This document shows, piece by piece, positions 47,701 to 60,041 of a stretch of 64,000 bases of DNA (within the stretch, counting starts at the first letter, position 1; each line of letters opens with the position of its first letter). Both the position numbers and the translations under genes were made by a program. This stretch comes from Malaya genurostris (Eukaryota; Arthropoda; Insecta; Diptera; Culicidae): positions 39,471,383 to 39,535,382 of the forward strand of contig NC_080572.1 in assembly GCF_030247185.1 (NCBI RefSeq), read 5' to 3'. The notes under the pieces were generated by a model, which worked only from the letters and a program-made list of their open reading frames with translations, did no database searches and was not told the DNA's origin.

Positions 47701-49505
47701 CGAATATTCACCACAGGTACGAAGACTTTATTTCAATTTCAGCTACGCTATTTCTATTAAACTTATGCGTTGCTTCTATTAAACACTTTTTTTCTACCTA
47801 CTGGTGTAATGATGCCTTTTTCATTAACATTCCATTAGAAATCGATACAAGTTCAGATGTAGTACCCGAGTAAAGTCTAACATCAAAATTAGAACAAATC
47901 TGATTATGAAAGCAACATCAGATTGAAATCCTAATATGATATCGACTCATCAAATTTTCAATTAATATCACATAATGTTTTTAATTTTGCTGTTTAAAGG
48001 CAAAAGTTTTGTGAAACTCAACAACTTAGTGAATCCATTGAAATTGAGCAAATTTCAAATGGCCACACAAAAATACAAAGTTAAGTTTCAATGGAAGAAT
48101 TATTCCTTCAATCCTATGTTGCGTTTTACAAAAATGCTTTGACATCCTGCCGAGATCCTGCAGTTGACCGCAACCATAACCGCGAAGAAACGATTTTTTC
48201 CAACATTTTTTCAACTTTTACGCAAATAATTATCCTTCTTTTTATTCACGAGAATATTGGTGTCAAACCACACGGCTGGGAGGCATTAGATAAATTGGCG
48301 ATCATCGGTACCAGGTTTGTCTGAAGCAGGTCAATCTTAATAATGGCTTTGACATTCCCATCTCGCTGATCGTCTGCCATAGAAGGAGCTTATTTCAGAA
48401 TTTGATGAGAAATATATTTGACGTCATCAATTTCCCTCTAGATACGTTAAGTACCCGATCCTGTAACAATTTTTGCGTTCAGTTTAAAAAAAAATGTTTC
48501 GATATTTGTAATGATACGACGTCGCGAAGTTCGAATTCTTAATAATACTTTAGTGGCTTAGAGGAGCCACCAAGAAAATATATGGTTAATTTGTAAATTC
48601 CTAAGTAGTCCACAAGCTCACTCTTCAAAACAGTTCTTATTCCTAGTTATAAATGCTTAGAACTTCATATACTCACTAACGTTAGATACTATGAGAAGTA
48701 TTTTATCAATCATCTAATAGATCTTGGAACTTTAATACACTCTTCCAAAGAAACCGTCTAACCAAATCTTCATAATTTTGAGTCACAGGACTAATTCTGC
48801 ATCAAATGATAATGATCGTAAATTATAAGTCTTCAAAAGAACAAAAAATTTACTGGAGACATTTTGGTTCTATCTGTGGTCAGAAGCGAAATAATCGTTC
48901 ATTGTCCCAAATAGTTGAAAAACAAATGATCTGGGATACCTTTTTGCCGGATTCCTAACTCACGTTCCCTGTGTTGTAGAAGACTTCACTGTAAAACGGT
49001 CTTCAGAGCCTCTAGATTCATATTTCAAAGTAATTACATGTGCGAGTTGTGTGAGATCAAGTAGATAACTCTATTTATTGTTATAATGCTCGAATGCTAC
49101 AGCTTTGAATATGAGAAGGACAAAGACAACATTTTCATACTGTGCTCAAATAGCCACACTGCTATTCACGGTGGATGCAGGATGGAAGCGACGCAACGAG
49201 TGTGTACTGACAGAAACTACATGCATACAACTTTGTGAAACAACATTGCTTGTCATATAACGGAACATTTTCCGTCTACGTATAGTTAGCACTTATAGTC
49301 CATAGCAAACGCAAAAAGTTCGCATTCCAAAACACCTAAGTTCGAAACCGGATTCTCTCCGCAGTAGTGTGGGAAAATTGCATGAAATCTTTTTTCTTGC
49401 TTGCGACTAATATGGAGATTGCGTAAAATCTTTTTTCTTGCTTGCAAGTAATATCGCCTAAATGTATACTATCCCGGACCTGTTCTATTTTTAGATTATG
49501 CTCGT
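47701..49505. other. Unassigned AT-rich DNA with a 46-bp direct duplication
   Basis: 'aaatcttttttcttgcttgc' occurs at about 49384 and again near 49428 with similar flanks, a short tandem duplication. Nothing else is recognised. Confidence 0.4.
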
Positions 49506-49953
49506 GACGTGTCATTTCGAGAAAATCCGCGTCATATTAAGTTTTCAATGTGCTTTCACTGAGAGCAAAACTAGTTTTCAGTTTAATGTCACACAGCATT
49601 TGTTTTGCTTTTGATTTTGATCTTTTAACCGTTAAAACGACCAAAACGATAGCAAATTAAGTAATCGATATATATGAACAGCACAACATCAAATTGAGTT
49701 TTCCTTTTGATCTCACACTCTACTCGGGTGATGTGTCATTTCGAGAAAATCTACGTCATATTAAGTTTTCAATGTGCTTTCACTGAGAGCAAAACTAGTT
49801 TTCAGCTTGATGTCACACAGCGTTTTTTTTTGCTTTCGATTTTAATCTTTTAACCGTTAAAACGACCAAAACGATAGCAAATTAAGTAATCGATATATAC
49901 GAACAGCACAACATCAAATTGAGTTTTCTTTTTGATCTCACACTCTACTCGGG
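49506..49953 (+). repeat. 224-bp tandem duplication
   Basis: The two units start near 49506 and 49730. They share 'gtcatttcgagaaaatc', 'tcaatgtgctttcactgaga', 'taaccgttaaaacgaccaaa' and 'ctcacactctactcggg'. They differ by a few substitutions and small indels, so the duplication is older than the 345-bp one. Confidence 0.9.
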
Positions 49954-50719
49954 GAATCATCAATCATAGATGTTTTTAATAGAAACTTTTTGGTGAAAGT
50001 AAGTGAGAAGTTCAACTGAAGGATATCAAAATCTCTCAATTTTAACTCCAAATCGGTCAAAATGAAACGGTTTTGAATCACTTTTTTCCGCTTCCCATTT
50101 AAAAGAAAGGAGAATGACTTTAACTAGGGATTTCATGTATATAATCGTGCAACAAAATAAATTCAAATGTTTTGCATGATACAATCATCCGAACAACATT
50201 TTGTAATTTTTTCGTGAAAAAATATTGAGAAATAAGTCGGTGAAGAGGTATTTTTGAGAACGCTTCTGAAAAATCATCATTTGCGGTGTCCACTGTATCT
50301 CTGCGCAGACTAATCAGAAGTGAGCAAATCAAAGCAGCATTGATAGAGTAGAAGATTTTCCAGACCTCAATGTTTCTGTTTGATTTTTTTTTTAAATTTT
50401 TGGTGGATGTTCAAAGTGAAAACTACGATTTTTCACAAAAAAATTCGCCATTTTGTAGCTGTAAAGCCTCTCCAAAGTAGCAAACAACGAAAACGGAAAA
50501 CGTTGTGGTCTGGTTTTTTATATGTTAAAAGTGTGTGTAAAATTTGAAAAAAATTGGTTCAATAGTTTCTGAATGACGATGGACACGGACTTTCAAAACC
50601 TGCTTTCGAGAAAAATGTGTTTAAAGTTTTGTGTCTATAAAATCAATGGAAACAATTTATTACTCAAGGGAGCCCGTAGGATCCAACATTTTCAAAAAAA
50701 AAACATTGTTTTTCTTTTA
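49954..50719. other. Unassigned DNA
   Basis: Nothing recognised. Confidence 0.35.
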
Positions 50720-51602
50720 ACAGATCGGCTGAAAAGTTCGTATCGTTTCTATGAGAGGGCGCCACTAGAATTAAATCCATACCATTTTCAGTTAGTACCA
50801 ACCTTCAAAAGATACGTGTATAAATTTGACAGCTGTCTGATTATTAGTTTGTGAGATATTGCATTTTGAGTGAAGCTACTTTTGTTATTGTGAAAAAAAT
50901 GGAAAAAAAAGGAATTTCGTGTGTTGATGAAACACTACTTTTTGATGAAAAAAAGTGCCGCCGATACCAAAAAAATGGCTCGATGAGTGTTATCCAGACT
51001 CTGCACCGGCGAAGCAACAATTCGTAGGTGGTTTGTAAAATTTCGTACTGGTCATATGAGCACCGAAGACGATGAACGCAGTGGACGTCCAAAAGAGGCT
51101 GTTACCGATGAAAACGTGAAAAAAATCCACAAAATGATTTTCAATGACTGTAAAGTGAAGTTGATCGAGATAGCTGACACCCTGAAGATATCAAAGAAAC
51201 GTGTTGGACATATTATTGGTGCCGCGTGAGCTCACAATCAAGACAACGCACCGTGTCACAAGTCGATGAAAACCATGCTGAAATTGAACGAATTGGGCTT
51301 CGAATTGCTCCCTCATCCACCGTATTCTCCAGATTTGGCCCCCAGTGACTTTTTCCAGTTCTCAGACCTCAAGAGAATGCTCGCTGGTAAAAAAATTAGA
51401 AGCAATGAAGAGGTAATCGCTGAAACTGAGGCCTATTTTGAGGCAAAGGACAAATCGTACTACAAAAATGGTATCGAAAAGTTGGAAGATCGCTATAATC
51501 GCTGTATCGCCTCTGATGGCAATTATGTTGAATAATAAAAACGAATTTTGGCAAAAAAATGTGTGTTTCTATTAAACGATACGAACTTTTCAGCCGAACT
51601 GT
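50720..51602 (+). mobile_element. Himar1-like mariner, internally deleted copy B
   Basis: The element is 883 bp with TA flanks (50718-50719, 51603-51604) and inverted ends as in copy A, here intact (ACAGATCGGC.. and ACAGTTCGGC..). Transposase pieces are RTGHMSTEDDERSGRPKEAV (50987-51229 frame), LKISKKRVGHII, then ELLPHPPYSPDLAPSDFFQF and NRCIASDGNYVE (51266-51535). The middle is deleted. The left breakpoint falls after the 'gagctcacaatc' word, as in copy A, but the right breakpoint differs: copy B keeps the codons for QDNAPCHK, with the second Asp. The N-terminus is frameshifted. Confidence 0.95.
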
Positions 51603-52365
51603 TATAAAGTGTTATAATGAAACGTTTCAAGAGTGTTTTGTCAGGTTTTTAAGCTGATCGAAACAGAAATCTTGGGTCTGTGTGCCGAGCTCTTACTTCT
51701 TCGCAGTATGGGATAAGCAAAGATAAAGGCCCTTAACTTGCTGAGTTTTGTTCCGATAGGCTTGAAAATTTCACAGAATATTCATGAAATGTTTTACTAT
51801 GAGAAAATACAAAGAAAATAATAAATGTGTTTTCAAAAGTGTTAGACTCTACCCGCCCCTTAACTCAACAATGATTAGATAGGAGGTAACTCAAGTTCTC
51901 AACTCAAGTCTCGGGAACTGGAAGTTCAAATGTATTATTTTCAATACATTTGGTTTGCGGAATGTTGCCGAATATGTGATGTAAGCACTGAAGCATACCA
52001 TGTTATCTACCCGAATCAAGCTCAATTGATTTATATCGAAAATGTGTGTTAGGAATCATTTTAAAAAACAAAAAAAAAATTTAATAAGACTGTGAGAATG
52101 ACAAGAGAAAGCCATTATCACCCCACTAGTCGGATTAAGACTACATACCATCAACACATGGTTTTTATAATTACTCACGCAAAGCGATTTTAGTTAGTCA
52201 GTTTTTAGGAAAACTAAAAAAAAGTAAGATTTGCTAAGTTGGATTTGGTTATAGGGCTAAAATATCAGTTGACATGGCTAATTTTTAGCTGCATTCACCG
52301 ATTAAATGTGCTGTCATTTCTTATGTAAGTAACACTCAATTCATATTAAACTAATTCCACAATCC
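51603..52365. other. Unassigned DNA
   Basis: Nothing recognised. Confidence 0.35.
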
Positions 52366-52855
52366 GATTTCCACAAACTTAGATTCAAATAAAAAGTCTT
52401 TTAGTCTCATACAAAGTTCCGGAATTTCATTTGGATCCAATTTCCGGTCCCGGAATTACAGGTTGATATGCACCAAAAATGTGAAAATAATGTCACTCAC
52501 TTTTCTCGGAGATGACAGACCCGATTTTTACAAACTTAGATTCAAATAAAAGGTCTTATGGTTTCGTGCAAAGTTCCGGAATTTCATTTGGATCCAATTT
52601 TCGGTTTCGGAATTACCGGGTAACATGCACCAAAAATGTGAAAATAATATCACTCACTTTTCTCGGAGATGGCTAAACCGATTTTCAAAACTTAGATTTA
52701 AATAAAAGATCTTATAGTCTCATACAAAGTTTCGGAATTTAATTTGGATCCAACTTTCGGTTCCGGAATTACAGGATGATATGCATAAAAAATATGAAAA
52801 TAATGCACCAAAAATGTGAAAATAATGTCACTCACTTTTCTCGGAGATGGAAGTT
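52366..52855 (+). repeat. Tandem trimer of the ~155-bp repeat
   Basis: Three consecutive units begin near 52366, 52523 and 52676. Each contains 'acaaacttagattcaaat' or a close variant, 'aagtt.cggaattt', 'ggatccaa.tt', 'ggaatta', and 'tgtgaaaataat.tcactcac' before 'ttttctcggagatg'. The third unit carries an internal 'gcaccaaaaatgtgaaaata' partial duplication. This is the clearest array of a monomer found singly at many sites here. Confidence 0.92.
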
Positions 52856-53486
52856 CTTAAGATGCCATAGGAATATCCCAATTTTCATTCGGATCAATCC
52901 CCTGGTTCCGGAGATAGGGTGCTCAGTATGAAATCGTCAATTTCAGGAATACTTTGTTCATAAGCTACCTTTTATATTGGCTAGTGATTTCCTCTAGTTT
53001 GCAGACCATGAGACTCTGTAATCAAATAAACCATTGATAGTCCCATAAATAAATTGCTGAATTTTATCCAAGTCCGATTACCGGTACAGTTTTTTCGCAA
53101 AATTCAAATCGTCATAGAGATTCGTAAAAAAAAGTGCAGGTCATATTAGTGCATGGTTGAATGAATCGAATCTCACTATGCCAATATTCAGCTTTCGCTT
53201 CCGGAAGTACCGACAATAGAAATCAAATGTGATAAAATGGAGCTAACTTCACTTTCTCGCATATGATTGAATACATTTTCACTAACTTAAATTCAAATGT
53301 GCAACAGAAATCTTAGAAATTCTTTTTAAAACTTTTTTAAGTTGTAGGGAATTTCTTCTGTAATATATAGGAGAAAAATGAATAACATGAGGAAGGCATC
53401 ATCCACTAGGTGGATTAAAACAGGTTTCTTATTTGAATTTATGTGGACAGTTGGTTTTAGAAATAATCATTAATATAATTTAATAT
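52856..53486 (+). repeat. Diverged continuation of the dispersed repeat
   Basis: 'cggatcaatcccctggttcc', 'gtccgattaccggtacag' and 'ttccggaagtaccgaca' are family words in both orientations. 53380-53430 resembles the segment near 29810 ('aggcatcat.cac'). Confidence 0.5.
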
Positions 53487-53800
53487 CAGTGGCGAATCTA
53501 GAGGAAGGGGGGGGGGCGAAGGGGGCATTCGCCCCGGGCGCTGCCATTTTAGGGGGGGGGGGGATGCGGCAAAGTAATCCTTGGGACCTATTTGTTTTTT
53601 TTTTGCTCACCCAAGTCATACAATATAATATAATATAATGTAATATAATATAATATAATATAATATAATATAATATAATATTATATAATATAATATAATA
53701 TAATATAATATAATATAATATAATATAATATAATATAATATAATATAATATAATATAATATAATATAATATAATATTAAATAATACAATACTATATATAC
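53487..53800. mobile_element. hAT-like end with G tracts, followed by (TAATA)n
   Basis: 'CAGTGGCGAATCTAGAGG' at 53487 resembles the CAGTGGCG.. ends of widespread hAT-type non-autonomous elements. It is followed by two G-runs (53507-53516, 53553-53563) and 'ttcgccccgggcgctgcc'. (TAATA)n fills 53617-53777. The matching right end was not found. Confidence 0.45.
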
Positions 53801-54820
53801 GGTGTGTAACGTTTGCACTATAGTTTGAAATTTTGAATGAATGAATGGACAACTTTTATGGAATGATCTTACGGGCATCCTGCATTTTCATTCAAGTCGC
53901 CAGAAGCACAACTATCCCATGAAAATACTCTTTATTTTTCCAACTACTGAAACGATTTTGTTCCTCGTTTTTAGAGGAGTGTATGATGGGGAGTCGAAAT
54001 CAAGGACTAACCGACTGCACGGTCATAATGGATTCCATCCCTTTTGATGAATAGTCGAATTAATCTACTCTCGTTGGTATCCGATTTATTGGAATAAAAA
54101 ACCACACGACGAGAGTAGTTGAATAAAAACAGTCGACGATACACGACGGAATCGGTCTTGAATACAATCGATATTGAAGACTACCGATTTTGTCGGTGGA
54201 TGTTGATATTGAAGAACTGTCTAATTTCTATTTGGTTATAACAACTAAAATTAGATTCTGCAATCTGCAGTTATATGACCCATGATCACGGAAAAATCGT
54301 TATCACTGGCTATTAGCCACTAGATTGCACACTACTATCGAGAAAAAATTTGTACTCGCTGTTGTCTTTGACAGGGCAGAAATACGATAGTGACTTTCCG
54401 TGCTGTATTTACGGAAAAGATATAACCGAAACAACCTGTTATCAACGTAACTATTTTTCTTCTAAATTACAGTTTTCTTCATTTAACTCAGTAAAATCGA
54501 CTCTTTCACTGAAAACTTTGAGCACTCAGAAAGCAAAAACCGAGTACAAGTAGTACTACGGACGGCGTATCCCGAGCGAAACATACAATGGAATAACAAG
54601 AAGCAACAGATAAAAACAACCACCCACTACGATAATTCTACGTAGCCTGTGGAGGTTCTTATTTGATCGAAAACAGTGTTTCGATCAAATATAAATTTAC
54701 CTTCCTTCTTGTTTCAATATAACCTTCAGCTGAAGAAAACTACAATCAACTGCAATATAGGTTGGAAGATATAACGAGTTGGAAGATATAACGACGTTTG
54801 ACATACAACATCATAGTGCA
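53801..54820. other. Unassigned DNA with a small inverted repeat
   Basis: 'ctactctcgt' (54065-54074) is mirrored by 'acgagagtag' (near 54109-54118), a possible foldback. 54755-54795 has the direct repeat 'ttggaagatataacga'. Nothing else is recognised. Confidence 0.4.
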
Positions 54821-54845
54821 ACATTCGAAACTCACTTCACTGTTG
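54821..54845 (+). repeat. Target-site duplication, left, of retroposon copy B
   Basis: This is 25 bp, matching 57542-57566 with a single mismatch. It begins ACATTCGAAACTCACTTC. Confidence 0.9.
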
Positions 54846-55935
54846 TGATGTGATGTGATGTGATGTGAAGTGAAGCCACCATCAGTTCAAGGACTTGCCA
54901 GTGGATGCGGGTAGACTTACAGTAGCCCCGATATGACTCATCCATTCACCTTCTTACTATAGCTGTTACCGAAAAGCGAACAAAAAGGGTTGGGCGGATA
55001 TGTAAGTAGAGTCACTTACTCGAATTCCGCGGGAATAAAAGATGCTCTTCCAATCATAATATCCAGTGCATGGATGAAGCATATCGCTATACATGCTTGA
55101 ACCCGCCTGATGGTTTGTTTGAGAAGGGCGCGTCAGACTCATTTCAAACCTTCAGAAGGAAACAAGTTTCCTTCAAGTGACTTGGGCTGGCTATCCACAA
55201 TCCCTCGTCCAGTCATCAATTCGTCCGATGCCCTGATGCTCCCTCTCCTTTAAGGCCCCGTGCAAAATGTTTTATATTAATAAATACAATAAAACATAGT
55301 GTAATGAAATTATATAACATAAAATGATATAATAGATTACAAAATAATATAATATAACATAATATAATATAATATATTTTAATTTAATATAATATAATAC
55401 AATGTCATACAATATAATATAATATATTATAAAACAATATATAAAATAACAGTTAATGTAGAGTGTCCGTTATGCTCTTCTATCTCCGCAAAACTGCAGG
55501 AAGTAGAATATTTCTCTTCTAATAACAATAATAATATCCACATCTATAAAAATAATATATGTTATTATTATTGATGACAAATTATTAATAATAAATATAA
55601 ATATAATAATGAAAATAATAATAAAAAACAATATAATATAGAAAAAAGAATTATATAATAATATAATATGATATAATGCAATGCAGTATAATACCATACT
55701 ATTGAAATGAACAACGACAGTCTTACCCCTCATCATTTGATTCTTGCTTGATGTTCTTTTATTTTATTTTTCGCAAGTTGCCTTTGCGACCATTTCCTTT
55801 TTTTCATTTTCAATATCAATGTATAAATGTAAACCTCGTGTGTGGACAGAATAAAGACAATCCGTTAGTTAAGCTCAAATGCTTATTTCTATCTATTGAA
55901 CTGTGCAGACCCAATACATACAACATAGTAACATA

Positions 55936-57074
55936 CACTCAAAAAAATCCACACGTTAACCTTATGTGAAAAAACATGTAGATTCCAAAAATGGCTTCGT
56001 CACCGGAGTTTACGTGATCTTCTTAACAACCAGCGGATCATGATTGAATATGAAATGAAGCATATGTCAGAATTATTGCTGTTGTAACATATATTTTATG
56101 TTTCACACACTTACTTGAATTCATTTTGTCATGTTCATTTTGTGCTCGCAATATGGCGTCAGTTGAAAAACCTAGAACAAACAACATAGGCCAAACCCTT
56201 TTGACCTTTCTATGGTATTTATCACAGTGATTTTAGGGTAAATAATTGCTCATTGATTTTATCGACAGTTATGAAGTCTAGCTAATTTTTATTATACTTT
56301 CAGATCTAATATTAGTACCAAGCAGAAGTATAATTTATTACTAAATGGTTCTGCGAACCCAATCCTCAACAACTTATTTGCATGACCAATTGACATTACG
56401 CGAATTCTGTGCTCCAAAAATACGAAACTGAAACACAATTCAATTTTGTTTTTTTCTACAGCGGAGTTCAAAAAGCAAAACCTCTAGATTGTGTTCCAGC
56501 ACATCAATCACATCTTGAACTACTAGTTCCAGCTTAATGCATTCCTTAAAGGGGACAATGTTTGCTTCAGTTTAGCTGCTCCGGAGAAAAGATTTAGAAC
56601 AATGCATTCTATATTTTTCATATTTTTCGCAAGTGATTCAACAGAAACGAATTTAAACATAAAATTTTCAGAATATCTGCGTGCGATAAAAATTTATCGC
56701 AATGTTATGTCCAACAGACTATGTAATCTATTAATTTTTAATACCAATATACATTATTAAGATTCAATATAGAACGTTATAGTAACAATTACATGAAAAT
56801 AATGTAACTATTAAGTAAAATTCTGGTAAAAAGTAAGTTCAGATGAAATAAATTTTACAGCACAATTAAAATGAACTTTGTATAAATTTCACAAAAGTAT
56901 TCTATAAAATCTACGAAAAAAGTGACGTAGATATTACGTGATACAAATGTGGACTAAGAGTTCATAAGTTCATTCTGTGCTATCTTCACTTCACATAACT
57001 ATTACAAGAAAAGTTCTATGGATAAAAATCACATACGTTTTCACGTAACATTGAAGTGAGGATTTTTCTGAGTG
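55936..57074. mobile_element. 1.14-kb TIR element CACTCARAAAAATCC
   Basis: The left end is 'cactcaaaaaaatccacacg' and the right end reversed is 'cactcagaaaaatcctcact'. Similarity continues for about 45 bp ('tgtgaaaa.....tgt'). TA flanks at 55934-55935 and 57075-57076. No ORF of note, so it is non-autonomous. Confidence 0.88.
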
Positions 57075-57167
57075 TATATAATAAAATAAAATAGTGTAAG
57101 ACGATAATATATGAAATAATATGCTATGATACAATATAACAGTTAATGTCGCAGTGTAAGTTACGTT

Positions 57168-57229
57168 CTTCTAATAATAATAATAATAGTAATAATAATA
57201 TTAATAATAATGATAATAATAATAATGAA

Positions 57230-57325
<96 letters not shown>

Positions 57326-57327
57326 AC
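57168..57327. repeat. (AAT)n tract
   Basis: An interrupted trinucleotide repeat, the counterpart of 42587-42696. Confidence 0.9.
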
Positions 57328-57566
57328 ATGATGTAATAAACAACAGAATTATATGTTGTAATATACTATGATAAACACTGCACTTTAGGATGCGCTTCAA
57401 TTTCGCACCCTCTCATTCTGCTACTAACGTAGAAGGCGATTGGACCCAGTCGATGCCGTTCTATTGACCAAATGTCATCGTAGACGCTCGGGGAGGCATG
57501 AGATAGGGACTTGTGAGGAGTTATCTCACCATTTGACGACCACATTCGAAACTCACTTCTCTGTTG

Positions 57567-58060
57567 CACGTAAAATTTCATTTTTGTTTTCTTCGTGCCT
57601 AAGATATTCGCCAACTAAATACATTCTCTTAAAACACGAGTTTTTTTCAGCAAAGTGAATTTTGAATTACAACTAGTTATTAGTTATTTTAGAACTGTTG
57701 TTATTAAAATCAACAGTAATACGAATTAGGCGCAAAGCGTAATCCGTTCTCTGAAAATCTCCTTGTTCCCCTTGAAAATTATTTTTGTCGGTTCGTATGA
57801 CTAGTAACTGACATAACCTACTAAGTAAAATAGTTTGGAGCGCAATTTATTCCAATTTTACGTGATTTGCACCTTTGTTCTATACGACGGTTTGAGATTT
57901 TAAATACTCATCACCCGAAAAAAACGGAACCGGAAGTCGGATTCGGATTAAACACAGGAACCACCCCAACTAGTGCATGTACACGTGAAATTTTTTTGTT
58001 ATCAGATGTTTGGTTTCGACTGGTGATTTCGCATCTAAATCGAATGAAAGCATAACACTT
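57567..58060 (-). repeat. Dispersed repeat fragment
   Basis: 57785-57965 has 'gtcggttcgtatgactagta', 'aaacggaaccggaagtcgga' and 'aaacacaggaaccacc', reverse-orientation family words. 57567-57780 is unassigned. Confidence 0.55.
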
Positions 58061-60041
58061 CGGCATCATTCAAACGTTGCACCAGTAAAAGCAATCTGCA
58101 TTCCCACCGTTGTTGTCATCGTTCAGCGAAGGGGGCTCGATGCCAAAAAGCTTTACGGTCCTTTACCCGAAATCATCTGCAAATGCTCCGCAAATATTCT
58201 GTTTCTTGTGTAAAGCGTCAGGTTTGGTTCGAGAAAAGACGCAATACGGCTACGGCCATGACAGCAGCGATAGGCGCTGTCCTGTGGGCTGTGTTTGTGC
58301 AAAGTCTGTCTAGCACGTTTATATCCGGGCCAGGAGTTCTGCTGGAGGTACAACAGAACCCGATGCGTTGTCGTCGTGGTCGTCATCTTCGTCGTCGTCG
58401 CATTGTTTGTCGTCGTTGGGGCTGGCAGAATGATGGTATGCGGGTTTTTTGATTGCGAATTCTGCTTTAATGATATCTGTGCTAGGAATGTTGGCCATTT
58501 CCATAGCGAACTGTTCCGCGTTGTCGCAGATGTGGTTTCATGTGTGCAGATATGCAGTCTAAAGAGCGGCCAACCAAGCACTGTTTCGCTCCCAGAAGAA
58601 AAAAGTGAGGCGAATAAATGTCCTCTCCACAAAGTATGCTACGGTTCAAAGGAGCTATGATGCTATTCTTGGAGAGAACAATCATCGGTATTATTATTAT
58701 CATCATCATTATGAGTATCATAACCAGAACCGACCCGATTCGATACTAATGGAATCGACTCTCCCTCTCGCAAGAATACAGATCTTACGCTATGCTGCGA
58801 CCGTCATGCGCATGAAGGTCCGGAGCGCGTGGCTGCCGCTGTCGTCGTGTTCACTTCACAGTTCACTGCATAGGGCACTTTTGGACGGGTGGTTCGTCAC
58901 ATGTGACAACAACTATGTATCACATGAACACAAAGAACTGAAGAGAAAACCAACAGTCCGCAGTGGGGTTGGCTGACACAGTCATTGACGCAATGATTTT
59001 TATGTTTCGACCGGTGGGTTCATGATCAGTGCATTGAATATAGGAGTATATACAGCAAAGTCATAATGTCCGCTGCTGCCAATGTTACCGTAGAGTTGAT
59101 TTCGAAGATAACATTCTGGATCAACTGAAAGGTAGGGCACGACACCAACTTGTTGAATATCCTGACCTCTTTGTCGATAATATAAGTTTTACAAAAAGAC
59201 CCGTTTCTGCGTCGAAAGCGGACGTGTTTTTGGTCGTTAAAAAAAGTTCATGTACTTTTATCAACCAACGTGACGGGCAATTGAAATGGGGTCCGGAAAA
59301 AGATTGCCGTAGTTTCAACATGTTTGAATGACATTCTACTTTGTAATTTTGGTATGACTTCTGTGGGCAGAAAAAATGATCTGGCATAATTTAATTTTAA
59401 GCTTCTTTCGCCGTTCAGAAAAGCAAATGCCTCATTTTCCGGTCGAGTGATGCTTACTACAAGAAAGAAAATTGTTATCAATCAAAAGAAATTAAACAGT
59501 TGTAACTACTTTGTTCTTACATCGTGACATTGGACATTCACATTAGTCAGCTTTATTCAACAAAGTAAGAAATATAGCTCTGCAACGGTGGTGCAAAATT
59601 AAAACGAAGCACACTGCGGACCTGGGACCTTACACAAATGGAAGCGCATGGTCGTTACTGGTTGGCGCGTGTAGTGTTGCAGTTTTTGTACGCATGCTAC
59701 CTCTCTTTTCTCCGGCATCCTCTAGAATGGTTCTATTTCAAACACTCACATACACACACAAATTGGTAATCTCTTTTATATGCTCAGAACATTACAGTTT
59801 ACAAAACTCAAGGCATGGTATGAGGGTTTGCGGTAATCCTTGCAAACCTAGTCAGTCAGTCAATGCACATACCGATGGCAGACTATGTATCATGGTAATT
59901 TTATTATCGCACTTGCTACTTTATATGTGAGAATGTTGACGCCACCGAAGTTTTTTTTGCATCAGTTCAGCATTGCGTTAAAAAGTCTATTGCTAATGAA
60001 CTGCAAGATTATCAAATTTATGATTGAAACAAAAAATTGGT
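58061..60041. other. Moderately GC-rich unassigned block
   Basis: 58080-58530 is GC-richer, with a (GTC)/(CGT) run at 58361-58420. On the minus strand 'ggatataaacgtg' near 58318-58330 is TATA-like. Overlapping frames on both strands reach 159 codons but are low-complexity. It may be a promoter/5' exon block of a neighbouring gene. 58990-60040 shows nothing recognised. Confidence 0.35.

Larger units (their letters stand above)
54846..57541 (-). mobile_element. Microsatellite-bearing retroposon, copy B
   Basis: On the minus strand the 5' part is 57541-57400 ('gtcgtcaaatggtgagataa', 'agcagaatgagagggtgcga'). It is followed by (AAT)n (57327-57168), a 'cttacactgcgac' block (about 57160-57130), (TAATA)-type tracts (55440-55310), the 3' domain 55265-54870, and a short tail of about four TGATG-type units. 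Compared with copy A, a block like 'cagttaatgt.g..gtg' followed by an AAT-rich tract occurs twice (near 55450 and 57130). A 1139-bp TIR element is nested at 55936-57074. There are no RT motifs. Confidence 0.8.

Noticed and set aside
52366..52855. CRISPR-like regular repeats
   Set aside because: The units are contiguous ~155-bp tandem repeats without unique spacers, in a eukaryotic genome.
58295..58660. 121-codon plus ORF and overlapping 159-codon minus ORF
   Set aside because: They are driven by a (GTC)-type low-complexity run, and the two strands are equally open.
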